Under the pieces are notes generated by a model, which made no database searches, had not been told where the DNA came from, and worked only from the letters and a program-made list of their open reading frames with translations. From the IMG/VR virus record IMGVR_UViG_3300032053_000042, positions 1 through 64,000 of that record: a stretch of 64,000 bases of DNA. One strand, 5' to 3'. Made by a program: the position numbers and the translations under genes. Of this stretch, positions 8,844 through 17,308 are shown piece after piece (position 1 is the first letter of the stretch; every line of letters begins with the position of its first letter). Origin of the DNA: a virus.

Positions 8844-11162
8844 TTACTTTAGCTTAACTAGGTTACCCCAACGACCGCCAATCTCTGCGGACGCCCTGAA
8901 TGGAACTAACGGACCCCAGATCTCAAGGCCAGAGCGTGCCATAATAGCTACGCCCTCTCGAGCAACCTCTTCGATATGCTCTGTAGGGGCTTCTAGGAGA
9001 ATAGAGTCGTGCACCGTGAGAAGAATGTGTGCTCTACCAGCGAGCTCACGATGAATAGCTATCAACGATCTCAAGGTGGTATCCGAAGCGCCCGACTGAC
9101 ATAGAAAATTGATTGCTTGTCTTTCCACCTCTAAAATGATATCGTCTGTTCTTAATGGAAAGCGCCTGCGTCGACCAGTCTTGGATTCCACATAACCCTG
9201 TGCACGTACCAACCTCTTGATACTCTCGGTCCATCTCACTACTCCAGGAATACGTTCGAAGTACCGTGTAATAAACTCCTCGGCTACCCGCTGCGAGAGG
9301 CCTGGTAGGTTAACATCCTTGGCAAGAGCTCGAGCTGTTCTACCGTACGGCAGGCCGAAGTTTACGGTTTTCGCGAAAAACCTTTGTCTTGATGTGTAGT
9401 TAGGACCAAAGAGCTCTACAGACGTTTCATTGTGTAGATCTCGATCTCCCTGGTACACCTCTACAAGAAATGGATCTTCAGATAATGTAGCAAGCACACG
9501 TAGCTCAGCTTGGCTGAAGTCAAGATATGCTAACGACATTCCTTCGCTGGCTATATATAGGTTCCTAATCTGACTACCGTACGGGTCGCCTTCATCAGAT
9601 GGAAGGTTCTGTAAATTCGGGTCCCTTGACGATAGTCTACCTGTGACAGTGCTGAATAACATGAAGTTCGTATGTAATCTACCACTCGGATCCACACGCC
9701 GCTGTGCACCCTCGATGTAAGTTCCTAAGAGCTTCGACAAGTGACGGTGCTTGACTAAAGCTTTTAGTACGGGCTGGTCGAATCTCGTTGCCAGGATAGC
9801 TAGAGCATCCTTATCAGTAGAACGCCCTTCTATCGTGGGAAGACCAAGAATGTCAAACAGATAAGTAGCTACTTGTCTTGTCGACGCCGGATTGATACGA
9901 TAGCCAACGACCTTCTCTATCTGGCTCTCTAGCTGAACAAGCTCCATGTTCCACTGTTTAGCGGTAGCTTCGGCTCGTTCTAGGTCGATCCGAATACCTC
10001 GTACTGCAACGTCGGCTAGGGCGGTAGAACCAGGTACAAGAAGCTCCTTGACTAGTCGAAGCTGTGCTGGAGCTTTACTAAGACGCTTCACCATCAGGTC
10101 AGTTAGCCTTCGTGTGTACCAACCGTCAAAGGCAGCGTATTTGTATAGAACGCCCTTAGGTAACAAGGCGTATGAGTCTGTCTTCGGCTTGGTTAGGTAC
10201 TTCGTTATATCCGCTTCCCAGTCCGGGGCGTCAAATAGTCTAGCACAGAGTAGCTTTAGATCGTTCGTACCTCGCTCGTCGAGAGCATAGTGAGCGAGCT
10301 GAGTATCAAAAGAGAACACAATGTCGACACCCAACTGTGCCTTAAGAAAAGCACGATCGAACTTGGATCCATGCCCGACCCACTTAACCTTGCAGGCCTG
10401 AAGAGCTTGCGCGAATTCAGGAGTGTAGATCACCTCTTGCTGAATCACGAAGATACTCTCCACAGTACCCACCACTACGCACAAAATCTTGTCCTGGCCG
10501 TAGCGAAAGCCTGAAGTCTCGAGATCTAGAATTGCATAAGGGCTTCGTTCTGCTGCCGCAAAGGCCTTAGCAAAGTCCATAGTAGCCTCTGCCTGTGGAC
10601 GCTCTTCTGCCTTTGCCTCTGCCTCAGCCTCACCGGAGACTTCTCGAGCAGCCTTTTGTAAGTCGGCTGTGAAGTCTGGGTACAGATCAGCGCCACGAAG
10701 GATAGCAGCTGGATGATACGTAGGTAAGACCTTTGTACCGAGTTCAGCTGAGTCGACGATCTTGCCGCGTCTTACTGAGATCCCTGTGATAGCGCCACCA
10801 AGGAGGGCATGAGTAGGAATGTTGCCTAAGGTCACGACGATCTTAGGCGCCTTTGCCTTGATCTCTGCCACTAGACGATCCCGACAGCACAGTGACGCAG
10901 CTTCTTTCATAGCCACGTCTGGTACGTAGCATAGACATGCATTAGTGATCCAGGCAGTGCTGGCCAGCTGGTAGGCATCCAGACAACGTCGTAGAAGCTC
11001 GCCGCTACGTCCAATAAAGACCTTGTTAAGGCGAACTTCATCGTGTCCCGGAGCCTCGCCTACAAAGACTATCGAAGCAGTTCCACTAGGACCACGAGGT
11101 GGAACTAGTGCATACGTTTTGAGAGGACACGAATCACATTTAGCGAGAGGTACTTTCTCCAT
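8844..11162 (-). CDS. Uracil-DNA glycosylase / family A DNA polymerase fusion
   Basis: It encodes 772 residues. Residues 1-~175 form a family 4-type Fe-S uracil-DNA glycosylase: C9/C12 plus C78 and C92/C93 as cluster ligands, 'GEAPGHDE' (35-42) and 'LPTYHPAAIL' (H150). An Ala/Glu-rich linker follows. A 3'-5' exonuclease domain has Exo I 'ILDLETSG', Exo II 'GHGSKFD' and Exo III 'YAAFD'. The polymerase has motif A 'LDFSQAELR', motif B 'RQRFFAKTVNFGLPYG' and motif C 'LLTVHDSILLEAP'; the O-helix has Phe, as in E. coli Pol I. UDG-containing phage polymerases are known (e.g. SPO1). The product should remove uracil and copy DNA with proofreading. Confidence 0.92.
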   Translation of the reverse strand: MEKVPLAKCDSCPLKTYALVPPRGPSGTASIVFVGEAPGHDEVRLNKVFIGRSGELLRRCLDAYQLASTAWITNACLCYVPDVAMKEAASLCCRDRLVAEIKAKAPKIVVTLGNIPTHALLGGAITGISVRRGKIVDSAELGTKVLPTYHPAAILRGADLYPDFTADLQKAAREVSGEAEAEAKAEERPQAEATMDFAKAFAAAERSPYAILDLETSGFRYGQDKILCVVVGTVESIFVIQQEVIYTPEFAQALQACKVKWVGHGSKFDRAFLKAQLGVDIVFSFDTQLAHYALDERGTNDLKLLCARLFDAPDWEADITKYLTKPKTDSYALLPKGVLYKYAAFDGWYTRRLTDLMVKRLSKAPAQLRLVKELLVPGSTALADVAVRGIRIDLERAEATAKQWNMELVQLESQIEKVVGYRINPASTRQVATYLFDILGLPTIEGRSTDKDALAILATRFDQPVLKALVKHRHLSKLLGTYIEGAQRRVDPSGRLHTNFMLFSTVTGRLSSRDPNLQNLPSDEGDPYGSQIRNLYIASEGMSLAYLDFSQAELRVLATLSEDPFLVEVYQGDRDLHNETSVELFGPNYTSRQRFFAKTVNFGLPYGRTARALAKDVNLPGLSQRVAEEFITRYFERIPGVVRWTESIKRLVRAQGYVESKTGRRRRFPLRTDDIILEVERQAINFLCQSGASDTTLRSLIAIHRELAGRAHILLTVHDSILLEAPTEHIEEVAREGVAIMARSGLEIWGPLVPFRASAEIGGRWGNLVKLK

Positions 11163-11171
11163 TAGATCCTC

Positions 11172-11303
11172 CTATTGTAGCTTGAATATGTGTAGGAAGG
11201 CGTAGACAATTGCGGTAATGACACTCAAGAACACTATCATTATCGCCGTAACGATGATCATGTCAGCACAGAATCTCGCAGCCTCGAGAAGTCGTTTACG
11301 CAT
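11172..11303 (-). CDS. 43-residue single-span membrane protein
   Basis: A short frame starts one base after the stop of the upstream gene, with GAGGAG just ahead. It encodes a basic N-terminus (MRKRLLEAAR), a ~25-residue hydrophobic segment (MIIVTAIMIVFLSVITAIVY) and a short tail. The fit between the flanking genes, the ribosome binding site and the clean membrane segment make it likely to be real. Function is unknown; small membrane proteins like this are common among phage early genes. Confidence 0.6.
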   Translation of the reverse strand: MRKRLLEAARFCADMIIVTAIMIVFLSVITAIVYAFLHIFKLQ

Positions 11304-12182
11304 CTACTCCTCCTCGGTCGTCAACTGTACCACGTCTTGCTCGTCCTCTCGTAGCGTATGACCGATTCTACCAACGCAGAAGTCCTTGTACTGATCGATG
11401 TTCCACTGGATAACCGGATTCATTTGCACAGGCGTGAGGAAGTCAGCGTGGCGATGTCCCGCTACAGGAGGCGATACTGGCTCCGTCAGGCGTGGACTGT
11501 AAGTTCCTTGAATACCCCAACGTACTGGCAAGCCTGTATCCATCGAGCGTACGTAGGTTCGTGGCTGTACATACCAACCCTGCGAATACTCGTGACATTG
11601 ACAGCGAGTACTAAGCCCATAAGCTTCTCGCAGGTCCCGCCAGCAGCCCAGCATGTGGTATTGTCGATTGGGATCAATGAAGCCCATGTCTTCCAGCGAG
11701 TCTAGCAGACCAACGCGGCCGCCTTGGAATAAGTCCGAATCGAACATGGAGACACCAATGATATTAACTTCTGGTACTTGTAACAACCTTAAGTAACACA
11801 TCATCCAGTCTGCCACGTTAGATCCGTGTGGTACGGCTATAAGCTTAAAGTTAGGGGAGACAATCATCAAATGCTGGTATGCATCGAGACCTTTCACCGT
11901 AGCTTCATAGGAAGCCTGACCATCTCCTAGCACGTCTGGAAGGATAAACTCCTTAGCGTCCACCATCCCAGCTGCTATCGCGACCATAGAAACTGGTAAG
12001 CTTTTACCTTGTTCGACCACACCGTTATCCACACCAACGAGGACTCCTTGCCAGCTCTGTTGTTGGTAGAACTCTCGATACGCTTCGGACTCGAGAATGA
12101 GATGACTCAGGACAAGATGGTAGTTACCCTGTGCAGCGCATTGGTCTAGTAAGCTGATAGGTGAAGCAATTCCGCAAAGCAT
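11304..12182 (-). CDS. dpdA: DpdA-like DNA 7-deazaguanine transglycosylase (TGT fold)
   Basis: It encodes 292 residues with the pattern of the phage branch of tRNA-guanine-transglycosylase-like proteins: 'GVLVGVDNGVVEQGK', 'FILPDVLGDGQASYEAT', 'FKLIAVPHGSNVADW', 'YHMLGCW' and 'VRSMDTGLPVRWGIQG' followed by 'GHRHADFLTP'. DpdA enzymes exchange guanine in DNA for a 7-deazaguanine base. FolE, QueD and QueE, which make the precursor, lie 3-5 kb away in the same train, which strongly supports the call. The candidate catalytic Asp are those in 'VDNG' and 'SMDTG'. Which base is inserted cannot be read from the sequence; no QueC is seen, so 7-carboxy-7-deazaguanine or a host-completed preQ0 are both possible. 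Confidence 0.8.
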   Translation of the reverse strand: MLCGIASPISLLDQCAAQGNYHLVLSHLILESEAYREFYQQQSWQGVLVGVDNGVVEQGKSLPVSMVAIAAGMVDAKEFILPDVLGDGQASYEATVKGLDAYQHLMIVSPNFKLIAVPHGSNVADWMMCYLRLLQVPEVNIIGVSMFDSDLFQGGRVGLLDSLEDMGFIDPNRQYHMLGCWRDLREAYGLSTRCQCHEYSQGWYVQPRTYVRSMDTGLPVRWGIQGTYSPRLTEPVSPPVAGHRHADFLTPVQMNPVIQWNIDQYKDFCVGRIGHTLREDEQDVVQLTTEEE

Positions 12183-12183
12183 G

Positions 12184-12528
12184 TTATTCTCCTTCCTTCA
12201 GATCAGGCATATATATCGCACCACACATACCGTCTTCCGAGACTCTAGCTCCTGTGCAAGTCAGGTCAAGATCTAGTGCATACTCATACAAGAACTTAGC
12301 CATAGTCTCGCAGCTAGAGCCCTCATTGGCGTCCAAGAAGCTCATCAGCTGCTGTCTACACTGCTCTGCGAGTTCGAGGAACTCAATCTCTCTGTCGTTA
12401 ACCACGACGATGTTTACCAAGAACACGAACTCATGCATATGAAGCTTCGACAGATATAGGTACTTCTCAGGAGCGGAGGCCCACCTGTGGAAGCCTATCC
12501 ACTTTCCAACGACTTGTAGGATGATCAT
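12184..12528 (-). CDS. Small PTPS/QueD-like protein, divergent
   Basis: It encodes 114 residues; the start at 12528 is set by an ATGA overlap and a GGAGGG site, not the longer frame. The order 'GFHRWASAPEKYLYLSKLHMHEFVF' split as 'HRW', 'APEKYLYL' and 'LHMHEF', then 'DREIEFLEL', 'SCETMAKFLYEYAL' and 'VSEDGMCGA', matches a small phage/actinobacterial family that resembles 6-pyruvoyl-tetrahydropterin synthase (His-x-His metal site, Glu near the end). The catalytic Cys of true QueD is not evident. It is directly upstream of dpdA and may act on a deazaguanine or pterin intermediate; that role is inferred. Confidence 0.5.
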   Translation of the reverse strand: MIILQVVGKWIGFHRWASAPEKYLYLSKLHMHEFVFLVNIVVVNDREIEFLELAEQCRQQLMSFLDANEGSSCETMAKFLYEYALDLDLTCTGARVSEDGMCGAIYMPDLKEGE

Positions 12529-12866
12529 TTCGGTCCCTCCGTCTCCAGGCGGTGCTCCTCTTGACGACGATAGGCCCACATCATTGCGCAATAGTTCATG
12601 ATATCCAGCAGTTCGTCGTCGATCTTTTCCTCGAGGCCAAAGTACTGAAGCTCGGTAGCCTCTTTACGCTGGAGCATAGAAACTAGCCGAGCGCACTTAT
12701 GAAAGATCATAGTAATAAAGGACTTCTCACCAAAGCACATCTTCTCCCAGGGAAACATAGCTGCATCGCGTACTACAGAACGATTCGATACGATCTTGTG
12801 CGCCTCTTCCAAAGCCCTGTCGAAGTTAATCCAGAACATGTCCAGATCTTGTTGTCGCTTACTCAT
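12525..12866 (-). CDS. Nmad1/DUF1599-like protein
   Basis: It encodes 113 residues, mostly helical. The stretch 'FGEKSFITMIFHKCARLVSM' and 'DDELLDIMNYCAMMWAYRR' corresponds to the MazG-like family called nucleotide-modification-associated domain 1 (DUF1599), usually found next to base-modification genes. Its C-terminal codons (EGPK) contain the ribosome binding site of the next gene. The location beside dpdA fits a role in nucleotide handling for DNA modification; biochemical activity of the family is unknown to me. Confidence 0.55.
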   Translation of the reverse strand: MSKRQQDLDMFWINFDRALEEAHKIVSNRSVVRDAAMFPWEKMCFGEKSFITMIFHKCARLVSMLQRKEATELQYFGLEEKIDDELLDIMNYCAMMWAYRRQEEHRLETEGPK

Positions 12867-12886
12867 GTTTCTCCTTTCTACTGTAT

Positions 12887-13369
12887 CTACTCATACCAAC
12901 GCATTAACCACTGGTCCGGAGTACGATCGCCTTTATGATGATTACACATCCAACAGGCTGCTACTAAATTACTTGCTGTCGTGTCACCTCCTAACACTAG
13001 TGGCACTACGTGATCGATCACTCTGTAGAATCGTGCGCTGTCTTTAAGGAAAAGTCGACCACAGTAGAAGCACTTGCGCTTTCGAAGTAACTCGCCTAGC
13101 TCTTCTCGAGTTAACTTCATTACTCGGTTAGCTTGTTTAGTTCGGTACACGAGCCCACTCCATATGGTAGTCACTTTCCCTGTAGGAGTCGCACGATACT
13201 TTTTACCTTTGCTAGCAACCGCTTCAGCTGCTACGCACTTCTTACAAAGGGTCTGCTTCCTATCTTCCGCTATTTCAGAAGGTCCAAAGTCAAGCCTCAT
13301 CAACTTCTTCTGACAGCGAGGACATATCTTAGATAGATACTCATCCTTCCAAGATCGCTTACATGGCAT
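12887..13369 (-). CDS. HNH endonuclease
   Basis: It encodes 160 residues. The C-terminal half is a classic Cys4-HNH: 'CFYCGRLF' ... 'VIDHVVPLVLGGDTTASNLV' ... 'ACWMCNHHKGDRTPDQW'. The N-terminal part has an extra pair of Cys-x2-Cys (CPRCQKK, CKKC), likely a second zinc site. It overlaps the 3' end of the second polymerase by 11 bases. It could be a homing endonuclease that invaded the polymerase locus or a packaging/recombination nuclease; the absence of an intron argues for a free-standing gene. Confidence 0.85.
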   Translation of the reverse strand: MPCKRSWKDEYLSKICPRCQKKLMRLDFGPSEIAEDRKQTLCKKCVAAEAVASKGKKYRATPTGKVTTIWSGLVYRTKQANRVMKLTREELGELLRKRKCFYCGRLFLKDSARFYRVIDHVVPLVLGGDTTASNLVAACWMCNHHKGDRTPDQWLMRWYE

Positions 13370-15245
13370 CTAACCAACTCCTTCCTGTAGCTGCGTGCAC
13401 CTTCAAAGGCGCGTCCAACTTATAAGGGCTCACCATAGCTTCAGAGACTAGCTTTGTAGTCGCTTCAACCTCGTCCACAGGTACCTCGAGTAATAGCTCA
13501 TCATGAACTTGTAGAACCATACGACTATGCAGACCCGAACGCTGTAGCTCTCGATCTACAGTAATCATCGCTATTTTCATAATGTCTGCAGCCATTCCTT
13601 GGATCGGCATATTTATGGCCGCTCGCTCTGCCGAGCGACGTAGACCGGGAGGCGTATTAGAGCTCGGTAACAGCTCAGGAAAATAGCGCTTACGCCCGAG
13701 CAACGTTTGCACATATCCATGAGCCCGAGCGTACTGCACTGTGTTACGAAAGTAATCTCGTACTCGAACAAAGCGTGAGAAGTAAGCCTCAATGAATTGT
13801 CTTGCCTCCTGTACGCTTCGTTCTGTACGTTCTGCTAGTCCTTGCTCGGAGATACCGTACATAAGCCCGAAATATATTCGCTTCGCTAGGGTACGCTGTG
13901 CATAAGTCACCTCCTTGAGTGGGATGTTAAAGAGCTCCGATGCGGTACTAGTATGTACGTCAACTCCTGCAGCAAAGGCAGCTAGTAACTTAGGATCCTG
14001 CGTGATGTGCGCCAAAATACGTGGCTCTATTTGCGTATAATCACAACTCAGTAGTACGTGACCTTCTGGTGCTATAAACGCACCTCTGATTCTACGGCCT
14101 AAGTCTGTGCGCGTTGGTACCTGCTGCAAGTTCGGATGGCTCGATGAAAGCCTTCCGGTACGAGTACCAGTCTGATTTAGTGAAGTATGTACACGCCCTG
14201 TGCTAGGATTAACTAGTAAGGGTAGAGCGTCGATGTAGGTAGTCATCAACTTGGATAGCTGGCGCTGTTCCAGGATAGGTCCAATGATCGAATGCTTACC
14301 CTTTAGGAATGTCAGGACTCGGATACTCGTCGAGAAGTCGCCACGATATCCCGACAGACCTAGCTCACCAAAGAGCACCTTACCTAACTGCACAGGTGAG
14401 TTGATATTAAACTTATGGCCAGCTATTTGATGGATCTGTTCTTCGGTGTTCTTTAGCTCCTGTCTCAATTCTACTCCCATCGTTCGTAGATAGGGCTGAT
14501 CAATAATCATCCCATACGTCTCCATACGCTTGAGGACCTGTATTAGAGGCATCTCTATCTCATTGAACAGTCTACGTTCTGGCTCCTGCTCGACTAGAGG
14601 TTGGAGTGCCTGCATCAAGCGTAAGGTCATATCGACATCGGCGCAGGCGTAGCGAGCTACTCTAGTGGTACTAATCAGATCCATACCATAGCCAGGACCT
14701 AGAAGCTCGTCGATCGATGTCATTGTACACCCCAGGCGTCGAAGAGCCTGGTCCTTCAGGCCTAGGTGATGTGCTACTGACTCGACCAGCCATGCAGCGA
14801 TCATAGTATCGAACACAGGCCCTCCTAGAGGTAGGCCATGTCTTTCGAGAATTTTCATGTCGAACTTGATATTGTGTCCGACCTTACCGATGCCCTCACT
14901 AGCTAGTACAGGCCCAAGACGAGCCTGTACTAGCTCAAGGGAAAGTTGCTGACCAAGATGTATCAGCGTACTGTGCCCGACTGGTAGATAGAACGCAGTC
15001 CCTGGCTCGCGCGATAGGGAGATGCCAACTAGCTTATCGATCATGGCATTAGTACCTGTGGTTTCGGTGTCTACAGCTAGCCCCTGTGCTCCACGTAAGT
15101 ACTCGAGTAGCTGGTCCAAGGCTTGCTCAGTGTCTACTATTTGGTAGGCACCAAACCCTCGGATGTCGCTTACGTCGTTGGGCCACAAGGGCAGCTGGAT
15201 ATAGCCCTGGCGAGACATCTTAAGCTTATTAGGTCGCTTGGCCAT
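13359..15245 (-). CDS. Second family A DNA polymerase with 3'-5' exonuclease
   Basis: It encodes 628 residues; the start at 15245 follows a GGAGCG site and does not overlap the upstream stop. The exonuclease domain has 'LAVDTETTGTNAM' (Exo I), 'VGHNIKFDMKIL' (Exo II) and 'YACADVDMTLRL' (Exo III). The polymerase has motif A 'SCDYTQIEPRILAHITQDP' (Pro where Leu is usual), motif B 'RTLAKRIYFGLMYGISEQG' and motif C 'VLQVHDELLLEVP'. It lacks the glycosylase domain of the first polymerase and is clearly a separate lineage, not a recent duplicate. Two complete, proofreading family A polymerases in one phage suggest divided labour. Confidence 0.92.
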   Translation of the reverse strand: MAKRPNKLKMSRQGYIQLPLWPNDVSDIRGFGAYQIVDTEQALDQLLEYLRGAQGLAVDTETTGTNAMIDKLVGISLSREPGTAFYLPVGHSTLIHLGQQLSLELVQARLGPVLASEGIGKVGHNIKFDMKILERHGLPLGGPVFDTMIAAWLVESVAHHLGLKDQALRRLGCTMTSIDELLGPGYGMDLISTTRVARYACADVDMTLRLMQALQPLVEQEPERRLFNEIEMPLIQVLKRMETYGMIIDQPYLRTMGVELRQELKNTEEQIHQIAGHKFNINSPVQLGKVLFGELGLSGYRGDFSTSIRVLTFLKGKHSIIGPILEQRQLSKLMTTYIDALPLLVNPSTGRVHTSLNQTGTRTGRLSSSHPNLQQVPTRTDLGRRIRGAFIAPEGHVLLSCDYTQIEPRILAHITQDPKLLAAFAAGVDVHTSTASELFNIPLKEVTYAQRTLAKRIYFGLMYGISEQGLAERTERSVQEARQFIEAYFSRFVRVRDYFRNTVQYARAHGYVQTLLGRKRYFPELLPSSNTPPGLRRSAERAAINMPIQGMAADIMKIAMITVDRELQRSGLHSRMVLQVHDELLLEVPVDEVEATTKLVSEAMVSPYKLDAPLKVHAATGRSWLDAM

Positions 15246-15246
15246 G

Positions 15247-15570
15247 TTATCGCTCCACATCCGGAACGTAGACTAGATGGCCCTTCGACATATCTATTAG
15301 GACGCTACGCGCTGGCCAGCCGTATATGAGAATAGCATAGTCACCTTCAATACCATCGACTCCGCCAAACCCTTCATCTAGTACTTGGTATGAAACACCC
15401 TCCGGAGCAGATAGAATTATCCTTCCTTCGCTCTCTGTAGGAGGTGTAGTCGTAACGTGCACTATTCTTCGTTCAGGCCACTTGACTGGCTTACAGCTAT
15501 CTCCTGGGCGAGGGCTAACATGAATGACTCCTGGCAGTTCGTGTAAATACTTATTAAGAGCGTCGCTCAT
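15247..15570 (-). CDS. Unknown protein between polymerase and folE
   Basis: It encodes 107 residues behind a GGAGG site and ends two bases before the polymerase start. The sequence is beta-rich and Pro-rich ('GVIHVSPRPGDSCKPVKWPE', 'GDYAILIYGWPARSVLID'). I recognise no domain. Its place between folE and the polymerase puts it in the deazaguanine/replication group. Confidence 0.5.
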   Translation of the reverse strand: MSDALNKYLHELPGVIHVSPRPGDSCKPVKWPERRIVHVTTTPPTESEGRIILSAPEGVSYQVLDEGFGGVDGIEGDYAILIYGWPARSVLIDMSKGHLVYVPDVER

Positions 15571-15573
15571 TCG

Positions 15574-16185
15574 CTACCTCCGTAGGCTGGACTGATGAAC
15601 GAGACTCATGAACTCGTTACGAACTGCTACCTTTGAGAAGCACCCACGAAAGCCACTAGTGACTGTGAGATGCCCTGGACGCTCCACTCCACGAATGGCC
15701 ATGCACATGTGCTCAGCTTCGATCATTACTCCTACGCCATGCGGATGTAGCTGCTCCCACATAAACGTCGCGATCTTAGATGTTAGATCCTCTTGTATGG
15801 ATAGTCGATGGGCGTAGTGGTCTACAATACGAACTATCTTACTGATACCGCACACCGATAGCCACGGTAGATAGCCTACATGAGCATAGCCTACGTACGG
15901 TAGGCAGTGGTGTGCACATATCGACGCGAACTGGATATGAGTGACAGTTACCATTCCTGGGTCGTCACCGCGTCCTACCGGGAATACTGTAAAGTCGATG
16001 GGTTCCTGCTGCTTGGATAGGAACTCGATCATAGCGTCCGCAGCTCGCACTGCTGTGTTTTTGCCACTGGGACCGCTACACATAGCGGGAATCTCTTCAA
16101 TCTTGTATCCCAGAGCGTAGAGAAAGTCCTCGTAGGCCTTAATAGCTGCACCACGAGCGATACCGAGCGTTGGTTTGATTGTCAT
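15574..16185 (-). CDS. folE: GTP cyclohydrolase I (FolE)
   Basis: It encodes 203 residues; the start at 16185 overlaps the queD stop (ATGA) and has an AGGAG site. Zinc ligands are conserved with the family spacing: C90, H93 and C161 ('SICAHHCLPYVGYAHVGYLP', 'EAEHMCMAIRGV'). Other signatures are 'VCGISKIVRIVDHYA', 'QEDLT' and 'TVTSGFRGCF'. The enzyme turns GTP into dihydroneopterin triphosphate, the first step of both folate and 7-deazaguanine synthesis. The neighbours queD and queE show that here it feeds 7-deazaguanine. Confidence 0.95.
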   Translation of the reverse strand: MTIKPTLGIARGAAIKAYEDFLYALGYKIEEIPAMCSGPSGKNTAVRAADAMIEFLSKQQEPIDFTVFPVGRGDDPGMVTVTHIQFASICAHHCLPYVGYAHVGYLPWLSVCGISKIVRIVDHYAHRLSIQEDLTSKIATFMWEQLHPHGVGVMIEAEHMCMAIRGVERPGHLTVTSGFRGCFSKVAVRNEFMSLVHQSSLRR

Positions 16186-16655
16186 AAGTATAGCTCCTGT
16201 GGTACATCGACCTCCACCCAACAGTCAGGGGTCTCCGATATTCGTACCATTACAAGTCGAACTGGATGGTAGACTTGCATCCTTGCCCTTAGCATGGTGA
16301 TAATCTCCTTAGCCATATTCTCAGCCGTTGGTGACTGAGAATGAAACTCGATGCAGTCGTTTAACAACTTATGATCGTAGTGAGCCTTTACCACCTCGAA
16401 GAGCCCCTTTAGTACACTGAAGTCTATAACCATTCCGTTCTTCAGAGGCCCTGCGACGCATACTTCGATAATGTAGTTGTGTCCATGCACGTTCCCGCAA
16501 TGTGGATGACCTGGCAAAAAGTGTGCACAGCTGATAACGAAGCGCCTCCATACTCGTACCTCAGAAGCCTTTGTGTACCTTACTTCTTCCTGTTGCATCA
16601 TAAGTGTTCCCAGCGAGATTGGTGTCTTTGAAGTCGACTCTGATACTTGTTCCAT
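16182..16655 (-). CDS. queD: 6-carboxytetrahydropterin synthase (QueD)
   Basis: It encodes 157 residues. Zinc His are H45 ('CAHFLPGH'), H57 and H59 ('CGNVHGHNY'), with catalytic Cys C53, the D94-H95 pair ('YDHKLLND') and Glu E141 ('ISETPDCW'). The first ~35 residues are a longer than usual N-terminal extension; an internal Met near residue 19 could be the start instead. The enzyme makes 6-carboxy-5,6,7,8-tetrahydropterin from the FolE product. It is coupled to folE by a four-base overlap. Confidence 0.93.
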   Translation of the reverse strand: MEQVSESTSKTPISLGTLMMQQEEVRYTKASEVRVWRRFVISCAHFLPGHPHCGNVHGHNYIIEVCVAGPLKNGMVIDFSVLKGLFEVVKAHYDHKLLNDCIEFHSQSPTAENMAKEIITMLRARMQVYHPVRLVMVRISETPDCWVEVDVPQELYL

Positions 16656-16667
16656 GTTTCTCCTTTC

Positions 16668-17294
16668 CTACCTTATTCCAATGAACTTATGTAACTGGAC
16701 GCTCAAACGCCAGTTCTTCTTGATACACTCCTCGTAGCACAGCTTAGTAGCCGAGGAATCTTGGCTCTCGGGCTGCAAGCAGATCGTTGCGTGTCCACGA
16801 AGAATGTGCTGGAGGTGGTCAATAAGAAACTGATTTACCAGGTCGAGATCCTCCTGAAAGCCTACGACAAACTTCAGCTCATCCGCCGTAAGTAAATTCG
16901 GGATAAGTATCCTGTTCCCGCCAGGAACATTAAGCTTAGGCGAGATGCAAACCCAGTCTATCCCACGAGGAATGGGAAGAGTACCGTTCGTTTCCAGAGC
17001 GGTGTTCCTCCCGATTGCATTTAGCTCGCTACACAGCTCGTCGAGAGGTTGCATGGTTGGCTCTCCTCCCGTGATCATCACCCACTGGATACCTGGAAAC
17101 TCTTTAACCTTCTCCACGATGGTTTCCACGTCCATTGCTACTCCACCCTTAGACCAAGTATACTTGGTATCGCAGAAACTACAGGTCAAGTTACACCCTT
17201 GCATTCGTATGATAACCATAGGAATGCCTGTATTACACCCCTCTCCCTGGACGGCACTGTAAATCTCGTTAATCTGATAGTAGAAACTAGGCAT
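16668..17294 (-). CDS. queE: 7-carboxy-7-deazaguanine synthase (QueE), radical SAM
   Basis: It encodes 208 residues behind AAAGGAGG. 'YSAVQGEGCNTGIPMVIIR' is the family's N-terminal signature, and 'GCNLTCSFCDTKYTW' is the radical SAM cluster motif (C34, C38, C41). 'MITGGEPTMQP' and 'ALETNGTLP' follow. The enzyme contracts 6-carboxytetrahydropterin to 7-carboxy-7-deazaguanine. With folE and queD directly downstream it completes a GTP-to-CDG pathway. QueC, which would make preQ0, is not found in the window. Confidence 0.95.
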   Translation of the reverse strand: MPSFYYQINEIYSAVQGEGCNTGIPMVIIRMQGCNLTCSFCDTKYTWSKGGVAMDVETIVEKVKEFPGIQWVMITGGEPTMQPLDELCSELNAIGRNTALETNGTLPIPRGIDWVCISPKLNVPGGNRILIPNLLTADELKFVVGFQEDLDLVNQFLIDHLQHILRGHATICLQPESQDSSATKLCYEECIKKNWRLSVQLHKFIGIR

Positions 17295-17308
17295 GTTCCT
17301 CCTTTACT

